Assembly: GCF_004217545.1 (NCBI RefSeq) | Contig: NZ_SHKY01000001.1 | Coordinates: 372,001-436,000, forward strand | Source of the DNA: Krasilnikovia cinnamomea | GTDB taxonomy: Bacteria > Actinomycetota > Actinomycetes > Mycobacteriales > Micromonosporaceae | DNA length: 64,000 nucleotides | Direction of reading: 5' to 3' | In this document: positions 1 to 9,083 of the stretch, piece after piece | Layout of the letters: each line of letters opens with the position of its first letter | How positions within the stretch are numbered: the stretch's first letter is position 1 | Program-made: the position numbers and the translations under genes | The notes under the pieces: generated by a model | The model's database searches: none | Told to the model about the DNA's origin: nothing | The model's input: the letters and a program-made list of their open reading frames with translations, nothing else

Positions 1-1491
1 GGTGCGGTGCGCGGCGGCCCGGTGCAGGGCGGCGCGCAGCGTGGCCGGCAGGTGGGGGGCGCCGGTGAGGCGGCCGTGCGGCGCCCGCGCCCCGACCACG
101 CGGCCGCGACGCGCGTACGCCGGGGAGCGGCGGCCCGCGTGGCCGCCGTCGCCGCGCGCGGCGATCCGCAGCGTGCGCGGGCGGAACGCGGCGCCGGCCC
201 GCGCGGTCCCCGACCGTGGGCGGCCGGGTGACGCCGACTCGCCCGGCTGATCCAGCGGTGCGTGCCCGGCGGCCGGCCCGGGCCGGTCGGTGGCGGCCGC
301 CGGCTCCGGGGGGTGCTCCTGCGCCCGGCTCGGCGACGACGAACCGTCCGCGCCGGACGGGTCTCGGTCGCCCGGCGGCGGGCCCTGGGTGTCCCCTGAG
401 TGAGGGCCGTCGCCGGGCGCGGGGCCGTCGTCGGGTGGTGGGGCGCCGCCGTCCGGCGGGGTGGGCGGGTCGTCGTCCGGGTCCGCCTGGGCCAGGGCCT
501 CCTCGAGGCGCTGCTCGTCCGTGCCGGGCGGGTCGAGCGGGTCGCGGCGGCGCCGATGCGGCAACGCCAGCCGGGCCGCGTCCTTGACGTCGTCGCCGGT
601 CACCCGGTCGCGTCCGTGCCAGGCGGCCAGCGCCACCGCGCACCGGGCGACCACGATGTCGGCGCGCATGCCGTCGACGCCGTACGCGAGGCACACCCGG
701 GCGATCCGGTCCAGCTCGGCGTCGGGCAGCGCCACGCCCGGCAGGGCGGCCCGGGCCTCGGCGATCCGGTGGGCCAGTGTCCGCTCGGCGTCCGCGAACC
801 GGGCCGTGAACCCGGCGGGATCCGCCTCGTACGCGAGGCGGCGTCGCACCACCTCGGCGCGCTGCCCGGCGTCGCGGGGCGCGGCGACCGTGACCACCAG
901 CCCGAACCGGTCGACCAGCTGGGGGCGGGGCTCGCCCTCCTCCGGGTTCATGGTGCCGACCAGCAGGAAGCGGGCGGCGTGCTTGACGGAGACGCCGTCG
1001 CGTTCGACGTGTGCCCGGCCCATGGCAGCCGCGTCGAGGAGCAGGTCGACGAGGTGGTCCGGGAGCAGGTTGACCTCGTCGACGTACAGGGCGCCACGGT
1101 GGGCGGCGGCCAGCAGTCCGGGCTCGTACGCCTTGACCCCGTCGGCGAGGGCGCGCTGGATGTCGAGGGTGCCGACCACCCGGTCCTCGGTGGCGCCGAC
1201 CGGCAGCTCCACAAGGGTGGCGGGCCGGTGCCCGTGCGGTGCGTCGATCTCATGTGGCCCGTCGGGGCAGTCCGGGTCTGGTCCGGCGGGATCGCACGCG
1301 AAGCGGCAGCCGCGCACCACGTCGACCTCGGGCAGCAGCCCGGCGAGCGCGCGGACCACGGTCGACTTGGCGGTGCCCTTCTCGCCTCGGACCAGGACGC
1401 CGCCCACGGCCGGTGACACGGCGGTCAGCAACAGGGCGAGCCGCAGGTCGTCGAGGCCGACGACGGCGGAGAACGGGTACGCAGGCAGCAC
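1..1491 (-). CDS. Cobalt/magnesium chelatase fusion subunit (ChlI/ChlD type), partial
   Basis: The gene runs off the left edge, so only its first 497 or so codons are visible. The visible part is an AAA+ chelatase ATPase: Walker [10 protein letters not shown] lies near residues 36-44, Walker B is in [14 protein letters not shown], and [19 protein letters not shown] is the typical ChlI/BchI segment. After about residue 310 comes a Pro/Asp-rich linker, which in the family precedes a VWA domain that would lie off the window. Such subunits power metal insertion by the large CobN/ChlH subunit. The cobalamin riboswitch just upstream argues for cobalt insertion in B12 synthesis. The start is GTG at 1491, four codons before YPFSAVVG, with GGAAGGGA about eight bases upstream. 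The exact metal is inferred from context. Confidence 0.88.
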   Translation of the reverse strand, partial: MLPAYPFSAVVGLDDLRLALLLTAVSPAVGGVLVRGEKGTAKSTVVRALAGLLPEVDVVRGCRFACDPAGPDPDCPDGPHEIDAPHGHRPATLVELPVGATEDRVVGTLDIQRALADGVKAYEPGLLAAAHRGALYVDEVNLLPDHLVDLLLDAAAMGRAHVERDGVSVKHAARFLLVGTMNPEEGEPRPQLVDRFGLVVTVAAPRDAGQRAEVVRRRLAYEADPAGFTARFADAERTLAHRIAEARAALPGVALPDAELDRIARVCLAYGVDGMRADIVVARCAVALAAWHGRDRVTGDDVKDAARLALPHRRRRDPLDPPGTDEQRLEEALAQADPDDDPPTPPDGGAPPPDDGPAPGDGPHSGDTQGPPPGDRDPSGADGSSSPSRAQEHPPEPAAATDRPGPAAGHAPLDQPGESASPGRPRSGTARAGAAFRPRTLRIAARGDGGHAGRRSPAYARRGRVVGARAPHGRLTGAPHLPATLRAALHRAAAHRT

Positions 1492-1540
1492 GCGGCAGAT
1501 CCCTTCCGCGGGTGTCCACGCCCGCATCCTCAAGGTACGA

Positions 1541-1720
1541 GCGGCCGGAGTCTCCTGGCTCCCGGATCGGCGCTCGCCGCGGCCTTCCGGCCGTCTCCGG
1601 CCGTGGCGTCGTCGCGGGTCACTCCCCGGTCACAGTGGCGGGACCGCCCCGGTCTCGCACCGGGTTCCTCCGCTACCGCTCGCCGGTCATGCTTTCCTAC
1701 CACGCCACCGGTCGTCAACG
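1541..1720 (-). promoter_or_regulatory. Cobalamin (B12) riboswitch
   Basis: Read on the minus strand, the leader of the chelatase gene carries the conserved cobalamin-aptamer blocks in order: a GGTGCGAG-type segment followed by GCCACTG (near 1632-1638), then the B12 box AGCCAGGAGACTC (1548-1560). Between them is a variable GC-rich helical insert. The B12 box ends about 55 bases before the GTG start, close enough to occlude initiation when cobalamin is bound. In this family binding lowers expression of the downstream gene, here a chelatase that probably acts in cobalamin synthesis. Confidence 0.92.
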
Positions 1721-1752
1721 TGACGTGCCGCCCTTCACGGCGCCGGCCGTCC

Positions 1753-3291
1753 TCACCGGCCGGTGAGCCCGCGCAGTTCGGTGTGCACGTCGGTCACGGC
1801 GTGGACGGCGCGCTCGACGAGCGGGCGCATCCGGCGGTACAGGGCCGCGGCGTCCGGGTCGGGCCGGGTGGGTTCGCCGACGCCGACAAGGGCCCCGGCG
1901 TGATCCAGGTCGGGTAGGGTGCCGAGGGCGTGCCAGCCCAGCAGGGCGGCGCCGAGCGCGGTGCCCTCGCGGGTACCGGCGACCGCGACCGGCAGGTCCA
2001 GCGCGGCGGCCAGCACGTCCACCCACAGGGCGGAGGCGACCGCGCCGCCGGTGGCCCGTACCTCGGCGACCGCGATCCCCTCGTCGGCGAAGGTGTCGCG
2101 GACGAGGGCCAGTTGCTGGCACACCCCCTCGACGGCGGCGCGGACCAGGTGGGCTCGGCCGTGCTCGCGCCCCAGCCCCAGGTACGCGCCGCGCAGCCCC
2201 GGCCGCCACCACGGCGCCCGCTCCCCCAGCAGGTAGGGCAGGCAGAGCAGGCCGTCGCTGCCCGCCGGGACACGGCCCGCCTCGGCCAGCAGCGCCGCGT
2301 CACCCACGTCGGCCCCGAGGGGGTCCATCTCGGCGCGGTCGGTCCCCGGGTAGCCCGTGAAGGTCTGCCGCGCCCAGCGCACCACCGACCCGGCGTTGTT
2401 GACCGCCCCGCCGACGACCCAGCGGTCCGTGGTGAGCGCGTAGCAGAACAGCCGGCCCGCCCGGTCCACCGTGGGCGCGCCTACGACCGTGCGCAGGGCG
2501 CCGCTGGTGCCCAGGGACACCGCGGCCACGCCGGGCGCGGTGGCGCCCACGCCGAGGGTGGCCAGCGGCCCGTCGGTGGCGCCGACGATCACCGGCGTGG
2601 TGGCGGGCAGCCCGGCAGCGGCCGCGATGTCCGGGCGCAGCGTGAACCGCGCGGTGGTCGGCACGACCTCGGCCAGGTGCGCGGGCCGCACCCCGGCGAT
2701 CTCCAGCGCCTCGGGGTCCCAGCGCCGCTGGTGGATGTCGTAGAGCCCGGTCCCGGAGGCGGCGGAGAGGTCGACGACGAACGGCGCGTCCGCGAGCGCG
2801 GCCAGCACCAGCTCCTTGACCCCGCCCCAGCGCGGGGTGTCGCGCAGCGTCGCCGGGTGGGTGTCGCGCCACCAGGCGAGCTTGGCCAGCGGCGACATCG
2901 GGTGCACGGGGGTGCCGGTGCGGGCGTGCAGGGCCCCGGCGCGCCCGGCGGCCACGAGCGCCGCGGACTGCGCCGCGGCGCGGCCGTCGGCCCAGGTGAT
3001 CATCGGGCCGAGCGGGCGCCCCACGGGATCCATCGGCACGAGCCCGTGCAGGAACGCGCTGAGGCTGACCGCGACGACCCGGTCGCCGCGCTGGCGGGAC
3101 TGCCGGGCCGCGTCGACGAGGGTGTGGATCGCGGCGTCGCGCAGGCCGTCGGGCTCCAGCTCGGCCCGGCCGGCCGCGGGTACGGACAGCGGATAGGCGA
3201 CGCTGGCGGGCGCCCTCGGCTCACCGGCCGCGCCGAGGGCCACCGCCTTGGTCGCGGTGGTGCCGGTGTCGATGCCGACGATGACGTCCAC
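1753..3291 (-). CDS. gntK: FGGY-family sugar kinase, gluconokinase type
   Basis: A full-length FGGY carbohydrate kinase of 512 residues. The N-terminal GIDTGTTATKAV is the ATPase phosphate-1 loop. The segment TGTPVHPMSPLAKLAWW is characteristic of FGGY gluconokinases of the Bacillus GntK kind. VIVGATDGPLATLGVGA and AAVSLGTSGALR form the second half of the nucleotide site. It should phosphorylate a sugar acid or polyol, most likely gluconate, feeding the pentose phosphate pathway. The start is GTG at 3291 with no convincing ribosome site. No transporter or regulator of gluconate lies next to it, so substrate choice rests on sequence motifs only; xylulokinase is the alternative. Confidence 0.82.
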   Translation of the reverse strand: MDVIVGIDTGTTATKAVALGAAGEPRAPASVAYPLSVPAAGRAELEPDGLRDAAIHTLVDAARQSRQRGDRVVAVSLSAFLHGLVPMDPVGRPLGPMITWADGRAAAQSAALVAAGRAGALHARTGTPVHPMSPLAKLAWWRDTHPATLRDTPRWGGVKELVLAALADAPFVVDLSAASGTGLYDIHQRRWDPEALEIAGVRPAHLAEVVPTTARFTLRPDIAAAAGLPATTPVIVGATDGPLATLGVGATAPGVAAVSLGTSGALRTVVGAPTVDRAGRLFCYALTTDRWVVGGAVNNAGSVVRWARQTFTGYPGTDRAEMDPLGADVGDAALLAEAGRVPAGSDGLLCLPYLLGERAPWWRPGLRGAYLGLGREHGRAHLVRAAVEGVCQQLALVRDTFADEGIAVAEVRATGGAVASALWVDVLAAALDLPVAVAGTREGTALGAALLGWHALGTLPDLDHAGALVGVGEPTRPDPDAAALYRRMRPLVERAVHAVTDVHTELRGLTGR

Positions 3292-3362
3292 GTGTCAGGC
3301 CGGGGGCGGCGCGAGGCACGGCGGGCGCCCGTCCAGAGTCGACGTCACGCCGCCGAGCCTAG

Positions 3363-3896
3363 TCAGCGGGCGAGGCGTCGCGCGTACCCGTCGCGCAGGT
3401 CGTCCCAGCCGTACGCGAGGGCGTCGCGGCCGCGGATGACACCGACGGGGGTGCCGTCGAGCAGCCGCCGCAGCACCGCCATGCACAGGTGCCAGCCGGC
3501 CGCGACCATGGCGTCCATGCCGGGCTGGGCCAGGGTGTGCCGCAGGGTGAGCCGGGTGCCGCCGCCCTCGGCGTCGAGCTCCCAGCGCAACCGGTCCTCG
3601 CCCCAGGTGTACTCCAGCACGCGGGGTGCCTCGGCGCGCAGCACGGTGACGGGCTGCTCCAGGCGGGTATCGCCGTCGATCATGGTGAGCGTGGTGTCGC
3701 CGGGCGCGCCGAGGTCACGGGCGACGGCGAAGGGTGCCCACTGGTCGAGTTCGCCGGGGTCGGTCAGGGCGCGCCACACCCGCTCGGGCGGCTGCCGCAG
3801 GTCGCGGACGAACACCAGGGTCCAGGCGTCACCGTCAGGAACGACGCTGGCGTCGCCGGGCGGGCCGGGGTCGAAATCGGTGGTGGGGTGTCTCAT
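3363..3896 (-). CDS. SRPBCC (AHSA1-type) domain protein
   Basis: A 177-residue protein of the START/Bet v1-like SRPBCC superfamily, AHSA1 branch. The pattern RDLRQPPERVWRALTDPGELDQW opens the domain, and the acidic beta strands ending in GGTRLTLRHTL are typical. The fold forms a hydrophobic ligand pocket; the ligand here is unknown. The start at 3896 is chosen because ATG overlaps the stop of the upstream ArsR gene by four bases (ATGA) and has GAGGAG five bases before it. Pairing with an ArsR repressor is a common actinobacterial arrangement, suggesting that the regulator controls its own operon. Confidence 0.85.
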   Translation of the reverse strand: MRHPTTDFDPGPPGDASVVPDGDAWTLVFVRDLRQPPERVWRALTDPGELDQWAPFAVARDLGAPGDTTLTMIDGDTRLEQPVTVLRAEAPRVLEYTWGEDRLRWELDAEGGGTRLTLRHTLAQPGMDAMVAAGWHLCMAVLRRLLDGTPVGVIRGRDALAYGWDDLRDGYARRLAR

Positions 3897-4207
3897 GGCT
3901 GCTCCTCGGAGTCGAGGTGGCGTTCGAGAGCGTCGAGGTGCCGGGTCCACAGCGCGCGGTAGGGCGCCAGCCAGGCGTCCAGGGCCCGGAAGCGTTCCGG
4001 CTCCAGGTGGTAGATGCGCTGTTGGGCGGCCGTCCGGCAGGTGACGAAGCCGGCGTCGCGCAGCACCCGCAGGTGCTTGGAGACCGCGGGCTGGCTCATC
4101 TGGAGCGCGCCGACCAGGGCACCGACGCTGAGGTCGGCGTGGCGCAGCTCGTCCAGGATGCGGCGCCGGGCCGGTTCGGCCAGTACGGCGAGGGCGTCGA
4201 CGGGCAC
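3893..4207 (-). CDS. ArsR-family winged-helix transcriptional regulator
   Basis: A compact 104-residue ArsR/SmtB-type repressor. The recognition helix is in LQMSQPAVSKHLRVLRDAGFV and the wing in RTAAQQRIYHL. There is no cysteine pair of the metal-binding type (a single Cys is visible in the wing region), so it is probably not a metal sensor. The start is GTG at 4207. It is the first gene of a two-gene operon with the SRPBCC protein, joined by a four-base stop/start overlap. Confidence 0.85.
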   Translation of the reverse strand: MPVDALAVLAEPARRRILDELRHADLSVGALVGALQMSQPAVSKHLRVLRDAGFVTCRTAAQQRIYHLEPERFRALDAWLAPYRALWTRHLDALERHLDSEEQP

Positions 4208-4278
4208 GACCCCGACTATTCCACCGCCGTTATATAACCGTCAAGGCAAACAATGAGGTACGGTCGCCGGAAACACCA

Positions 4279-4307
4279 CCGCCCCGCCGGCCGGGCCGAC
4301 GGGGCGG
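4279..4307 (-). terminator. Intrinsic-type terminator hairpin after citrate synthase
   Basis: Inverted arms CCGCCCCG (4279-4286) and CGGGGCGG (4300-4307) flank a short GC-rich loop about 15 bases past the citrate synthase stop. There is no clear U-tract, as is usual in actinomycetes. Confidence 0.55.
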
Positions 4308-4321
4308 AGTAGCGAGCGGGG

Positions 4322-5605
4322 TCAGCGCTTGTCGATCGGGATGAACTCGCGCTCCGGCGAACCGGTGTACAGCTGACGGGGCCGGCCGATCTTGGTGGTC
4401 GGGTCGGCGGTCATCTCGCGCCACTGGGCGATCCAGCCCGGCAGGCGGCCCAGCGCGAACAGCACCGTGAACAGGTTCGTCGGGAAGCCCATGGCCTTGT
4501 AGATCAGGCCGGTGTAGAAGTCGACGTTCGGGTACAGCTTGCGCGAGACGAAGTAGTCGTCGGCGAGCGCGATCTCCTCGAGCTTGAACGCGATGTCCAG
4601 CAGCGGGTCGGGCTTGTCCATGGTGGACAGCACGTCCCGGGCGGCCTTCTTCACGATCGCGGCACGCGGGTCGTAATTCTTGTAGACCCGGTGGCCGAAG
4701 CCCATGAGCTTGACGCCCTTTTCCTTGTTCTTCACCCGGTTGACGAACGTGTCGACGTCGCCACCCGCACGCTGGATCTGCTCCAGCATGTCCAGCACCG
4801 CCGCGTTCGCCCCGCCGTGCAGCGGGCCGGACAGGGCATTCACCCCGGCCGAGACCGACGCGTACAGGTTGGCCTGGCTGGAGCCGACCAGCCGGACCGT
4901 GGAGGTGGAGCAGTTCTGCTCGTGGTCGGCGTGCAGCACCAGCAGCATGTCGAGGACCTTGGCGAGGGTCGGGTCGACGTCGTACCGCACCGTAGGCAGG
5001 CCGAACGTCATGCGCAGGAAGTTCTCGACGTAGTCCAGGGAGTTGTCGGGGTACGGCAGCGGGTGCCCGATGGACTTCTTGTACGCGTACGCCGCGATCG
5101 TCGGAAGCTTCGCCATCAGCCGGATCGTGGAGATTTCGACCTGATCCGGGTCTGTCGGGTCGAGCGCGTCCTGGTAGAAGGTCGACAGGGCGGTCACCGC
5201 CGAGGAGAGCACCGCCATCGGGTGCGCGTCACGCGGGAAACCGGAGAAGAACGTCCGCATCTCCTCCTGCAGCAGCGTGTGCACCCGGATCTTGTCGGCG
5301 AAGTCAGCGAGCTCGGTGGGAGTCGGCAGCGCGTCGTGGATCAGCAGGTAGGACACCTCGAGGAAGGAGGCCCGACCCGCCAGCTGCTCGATCGGATACC
5401 CGCGGTAACGCAGGATCCCGGCGTCACCATCGATGTAGGTGATCGCGGACGAGCAGGAGGCCGTGTTGACGAAACCCTGGTCCAGGGTGACGAAACCGGT
5501 TTCCTTCAGCAGCGCGCTGACTTCGATGCCTCCGGGGCCCTCGACCGCCTCGCGCACCGGCATCGTCAACTGGCCACCGGGGTGGTCAAGCTTGACATCC
5601 GTCAT
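4322..5605 (-). CDS. gltA: Citrate synthase
   Basis: A 427-residue type II citrate synthase that condenses oxaloacetate and acetyl-CoA, the entry step of the TCA cycle. The catalytic histidine regions SGPLHGGANAAV and GFGHRVYKNYDPR, and the aspartate of NVDFYTG, are all present. The start was set at ATG 5605 because GAGGGA lies about six bases upstream; an in-frame GTG at 5623 lacks a comparable site. The gene is monocistronic, is followed by a hairpin, and is divergent from the universal stress protein. A perfect palindrome lies in its leader region (5644-5654). Confidence 0.97.
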   Translation of the reverse strand: MTDVKLDHPGGQLTMPVREAVEGPGGIEVSALLKETGFVTLDQGFVNTASCSSAITYIDGDAGILRYRGYPIEQLAGRASFLEVSYLLIHDALPTPTELADFADKIRVHTLLQEEMRTFFSGFPRDAHPMAVLSSAVTALSTFYQDALDPTDPDQVEISTIRLMAKLPTIAAYAYKKSIGHPLPYPDNSLDYVENFLRMTFGLPTVRYDVDPTLAKVLDMLLVLHADHEQNCSTSTVRLVGSSQANLYASVSAGVNALSGPLHGGANAAVLDMLEQIQRAGGDVDTFVNRVKNKEKGVKLMGFGHRVYKNYDPRAAIVKKAARDVLSTMDKPDPLLDIAFKLEEIALADDYFVSRKLYPNVDFYTGLIYKAMGFPTNLFTVLFALGRLPGWIAQWREMTADPTTKIGRPRQLYTGSPEREFIPIDKR

Positions 5606-5643
5606 GTATTTCCCTCGCTTCACCGGCAGATGTCCCCTAGAAC

Positions 5644-5654
5644 GTGAACTTCAC
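5644..5654. promoter_or_regulatory. Palindrome GTGAACTTCAC between gltA and the stress-protein gene
   Basis: A perfect 11-base inverted repeat, GTGAA-C-TTCAC, lies 39 bases upstream of the citrate synthase start in the divergent intergenic region. The location suits an operator. The cognate regulator is not identifiable from the sequence. Confidence 0.3.
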
Positions 5655-5714
5655 CGTAAACCCTCGACCTGAATGGGTCATTAGCTGCCCGCCTGCTGAG
5701 GCATTGATCACCTG

Positions 5715-5742
5715 TGCGACGAAGAACACACCGCTGGATAAT
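5715..5742 (+). promoter_or_regulatory. Putative vegetative promoter of the universal stress protein gene
   Basis: TGCGAC (5715-5720) and GATAAT (5737-5742) are separated by 16 bases. They would place the transcript start shortly before the GGAGGTG ribosome site of the gene at 5763. The -10 is good and the -35 is weak. Confidence 0.4.
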
Positions 5743-5762
5743 GGTTGTGGAGGTGGGAGTCA

Positions 5763-6638
5763 ATGGCGACCCCGGGCTCGACGGGTGTGGTGGTAGGCGT
5801 GAACCGGACCGCGGCCGGCCTCGCCGCGGTGCGGCTGGGTGCCCGGGAGGCGGTGGCCCGCGGGTGCGCGCTACGGATCGTGCACGCATTCACGTGGCCG
5901 GAAACCGCCCCACCAGGACAGAACCCGGAAGGCCAAGACTACGGCACCGCGCGGCACGCTGCGGCCCGGATGGTCGAGCACGCGGTCACCGTCGCGCGGC
6001 GCGCGACCCCGGCACCCCGGGTCCGTGGCCTGGTCGTCGACGGGCCCCCCGCACGGGTCCTGCTGCAGCAGAGCCGCGCCGCCCAGCTGCTGGTCCTCGG
6101 CGAGGACGACCTGGCCAGGGTGCCGCACCTGACGGAGTGCTCGGTGCTGCTGCAGACGGTGTCCCGGGCCCGCTGCCCGGTCGTCGTGGCCCGCGGCGTA
6201 CGGCCGCCGACCGGGCCGCTGCTGGCCGGGGTGGACGGTTCCGCCGCCTCGCTGGCCGCGTTGCGGCACGCCGCCGCCGAGGCGCGCCGCCGGCACCTGC
6301 CCGTCGAGGTGGCGCACGTGGTGGAGCGGCCCGACCCGGCGGCGCGGGCCCGCGCGCGGGGCCTGCTCGACGCGGCCGTCGCGGCCGTACCCGAACTGCC
6401 CGCCCACCGGGTCCTGCTGCTGACCGGAGATCCGGTGGCCGAGCTGGTCCGCGCCTCCCGGCACGCCCGCATGGTGATCGTCGGGCCGCGCGGCGCCGAC
6501 GGCAGCCCACTGCTCGGCCCGGTGGCCCACGAACTGCTCCGTCGATGCGTGAGCCCCACGTTGTTTGTTCACGGCGGCATTGCCAATGAGCACACCACTG
6601 CGGGTACGGTGCCTTCGGCGGGGGTGCCGGCCTCCTGA
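5763..6638 (+). CDS. Universal stress protein with two USP domains
   Basis: A 291-residue protein of two tandem USP domains. The first begins at GVVVGVNRTAAGLAAVR (about residues 6-22). The second begins at GPLLAGVDGSAASLAALRHA (about 150-170). Both open with the usual Val/Gly-rich strand and Asn/Asp. Tandem USPs in actinomycetes bind ATP and accumulate in stress and hypoxia, usually without a defined enzymatic role. The start at ATG 5763 has GGAGGTG six to eight bases upstream; an ATG at 5745 does not. The second domain carries GPRGADGSPLLGPVAHELLRR rather than a full ATP loop (G-2x-G-9x-G-S/T), so ATP binding is uncertain. Confidence 0.9.
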   Translation: MATPGSTGVVVGVNRTAAGLAAVRLGAREAVARGCALRIVHAFTWPETAPPGQNPEGQDYGTARHAAARMVEHAVTVARRATPAPRVRGLVVDGPPARVLLQQSRAAQLLVLGEDDLARVPHLTECSVLLQTVSRARCPVVVARGVRPPTGPLLAGVDGSAASLAALRHAAAEARRRHLPVEVAHVVERPDPAARARARGLLDAAVAAVPELPAHRVLLLTGDPVAELVRASRHARMVIVGPRGADGSPLLGPVAHELLRRCVSPTLFVHGGIANEHTTAGTVPSAGVPAS

Positions 6639-6773
6639 CTGCGACCTAATTGCCACCTGGCGAGACCCTAGGTGCCACCTGGTCCTGGCAGGGTTACCTG
6701 GCAACGCACGTGCAACAAAGTTCTCCACCGGCCACAGGCGGCCAGGAGACGGTCCTGCCAGGGGGCGATCGGG

Positions 6774-9083
6774 GTGCAATCCACGGTTCCGCCGACCACC
6801 GGTCGGCGGTACGCGCCATGGCTGCTGTTCGCGGTGGCGGGGCTCACCGCCACGGCGGTCTACGTGGCCGACCTCTCCGAGACGGCGAGCCTGCTGGCGT
6901 TCGCGGTCATCGGCATCGGCGCGGTCACCGCGTGTTTCGCCGGCCCCCGGCGGTTCGGCGCCGAACCGCGCGCCGCCTGGCTGCTGATGGGCGCGGCCTG
7001 CCTGGCCTTCCTCGTCGGCGTCGTGGTCCGGCCATGGGCGGCCACCCAGCCGCACCCGCAGGACCTGCTCGGCGACGCCGCGACCATCCCGGGGTATCTG
7101 CTGCTCGGGGTGTTCTTCGTGATCCTGCTGCGGGCCCGGCAGAGCGTCGAACGCCACGCCGTGCTCGACGGGCTGATCGTCTGCCTGGCCGGCGGGCTGG
7201 CCAGCGCGCTGCTGCTGGCGGCGCCCGCGGCGGCGGTGGCCGGGCGCCCGCCGATCGAGTCGGTGCTGGCGGGCCTGTACCCGCTGTTCGACGTGGTGCT
7301 GCTGCTGCTCGTGGTGAACCTGACCTTCACCGCCACCAACTGGCCGGTCAGCCTGGTCACGCTGCTGGGCACGATGGTGCTGATGATGACCGGCGACCTG
7401 GCGTACGCGATCATCGGGGTGGCCGGTAAGACGTACACCTCACCGCTGATGGACGTGCCGTTCCTGCTGGCGTACGTGCTGCTGGGGGTGACCGCGCTGC
7501 ATCCGTCGGTGGTGCAGCTGAGCCGGGCCGCCCGGCGCCCGGTGCAGGCCTGGTCCGGGCACCGGATGGCGCTGCTGGCGCCCGCGATCTGCGTGCCGTT
7601 CGTGCTGCTCGTGGCGGTCGGCGCGCGCTCGCCGTGGCATCGGCTGACCATCGCGGTCGGCGGCGCCGCCATCGTGGTGCTGCTGCTGGCCCGGGCCGTG
7701 TCCGCGGTCCAGGCCCAGGTGGCGGCGGAGCTGCACTCCGAGCACCAGGCCGTGACCGATCCGCTGACCGGGCTGCCGAACCGGCGGATGATCTCCGAAC
7801 GGATCGCCCACCTCGTCGAACAGACCCCGCCGGACGGGCCGCACCGGGTCTGGGTGTACTACCTGGACCTGGACGGCTTCAAGTGGGTCAACGACTCCTG
7901 GGGCCACGACACCGGCGACCAGCTCGTGATCGAGGTCGCGACCCGGCTGCGGGCCGCCCTGCCCCCGACCGTCACGCTGGCCCGGGTCGGCGGCGACGAG
8001 TTCGTGCTGGCGTACGTGGGTGAGCAGGCGGGCGCGCTGCGGATGGTCGAGGACGTGCAGGTCTGCTTCGCCCGGCCGCTACCGGTCCGCGACACCGAGG
8101 TCGTGATCACGGCGTCGGTCGGCATCGCGCACGCCGCGGGCGATCCCAACCCGGCCGTGACCGCCGAGGCCCTGCTGCGCGACGCCGACACGGCCATGTA
8201 CCGGTCCAAGGCCGAGGGGCCCGGCCGGTCGACCCTGTTCGATGTCTCGATGCACAACCGGGTCCGCGAGCGCATCGAGTTGGAGGCGGCGCTGCGCACC
8301 GCGCTGGCGCGCGGCGAGCTGCGGGTCGCCTACCAGCCGATCGTGAATCTCGAGACGGGGCAGCCGCTGGGTGCGGAGGCGCTGGTCCGCTGGGAGCACC
8401 CGGAGCGCGGGAACATCTCGCCGGCCACGTTCATCCCGATCGCCGAGGACGCCGGGCTGATCGGCTCCATCGGCACCTGGGTACGCAACCAGGCGATGAG
8501 CCAGCTGGCCCGCTGGCGGGCAGACGGCACCGTGGCCGACGACTTCTACCTGTCCGTCAACGTCTCCCCGCGCCAGCTCACCGACGCCAACCTGCCCCTG
8601 ATCGTCTCCGCCGAGCTCCTGCGGTACGGCGTCCCGGCCGGCGCCCTCGCGCTGGAGATGACCGAGTCGGTCATGGTGGACGGCTCCAGCGTGACCTCCC
8701 AGGTCCTGTTCGAGCTTCGCGAGCTGGGGCTGCGCCTGCTGGTCGACGACTTCGGCACGGGATTCTCGGCGCTGGGGTATCTGCGCCGCTTCCCGGTCAC
8801 CGGGGTCAAGATCGACCGGTCGTTCGTGTCCGGGCTCGGCGAGAGCGTGGAGGACGAGGAGATCGTCCGCGCGGTCGTCGCGATGAGCCGCGCCCTGGGG
8901 CTGAGCATCGTCGCGGAAGGCGTGGAGACCCCGACGCAGCGCGACGCCCTGGCCGCGGTCGGGGTGCGGCAGGGCCAGGGCTGGCTGTGGGGGCGCGCGA
9001 TGGCGCCCGACGAGTTCGTCGCGAGCGTCCGCGCCGTGGCGTCGGCGATCAACCGGGATCAGCTGGCGGCGGGGAACTCGTAG
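6774..9083 (+). CDS. Membrane GGDEF-EAL protein (c-di-GMP turnover)
   Basis: About 769 residues. Some eight hydrophobic segments fill residues 10-310, followed by a GGDEF domain (DPLTGLPNRRM; signature RVGGDEF near residue 405) and an EAL domain (GAEALVRW near 535; VDDFGTGFSALGYL; AEGVETPTQRDAL). The cyclase and phosphodiesterase signatures are both intact, so either or both activities are possible. No RxxD product-inhibition site precedes GGDEF. The N-terminal membrane region resembles multi-pass sensor modules but has no recognisable ligand motif. The start is placed at GTG 6774, just before the first hydrophobic segment; an upstream in-frame ATG at 6672 would add an unlikely basic extension. 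It overlaps the opposing gene's end by 25 bases. Confidence 0.9.
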   Translation: MQSTVPPTTGRRYAPWLLFAVAGLTATAVYVADLSETASLLAFAVIGIGAVTACFAGPRRFGAEPRAAWLLMGAACLAFLVGVVVRPWAATQPHPQDLLGDAATIPGYLLLGVFFVILLRARQSVERHAVLDGLIVCLAGGLASALLLAAPAAAVAGRPPIESVLAGLYPLFDVVLLLLVVNLTFTATNWPVSLVTLLGTMVLMMTGDLAYAIIGVAGKTYTSPLMDVPFLLAYVLLGVTALHPSVVQLSRAARRPVQAWSGHRMALLAPAICVPFVLLVAVGARSPWHRLTIAVGGAAIVVLLLARAVSAVQAQVAAELHSEHQAVTDPLTGLPNRRMISERIAHLVEQTPPDGPHRVWVYYLDLDGFKWVNDSWGHDTGDQLVIEVATRLRAALPPTVTLARVGGDEFVLAYVGEQAGALRMVEDVQVCFARPLPVRDTEVVITASVGIAHAAGDPNPAVTAEALLRDADTAMYRSKAEGPGRSTLFDVSMHNRVRERIELEAALRTALARGELRVAYQPIVNLETGQPLGAEALVRWEHPERGNISPATFIPIAEDAGLIGSIGTWVRNQAMSQLARWRADGTVADDFYLSVNVSPRQLTDANLPLIVSAELLRYGVPAGALALEMTESVMVDGSSVTSQVLFELRELGLRLLVDDFGTGFSALGYLRRFPVTGVKIDRSFVSGLGESVEDEEIVRAVVAMSRALGLSIVAEGVETPTQRDALAAVGVRQGQGWLWGRAMAPDEFVASVRAVASAINRDQLAAGNS

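Noticed and set aside
1930-4044. A plus-strand open frame of 704 codons over the sugar kinase
   Set aside because: Shadow of the FGGY kinase and SRPBCC genes on the minus strand.
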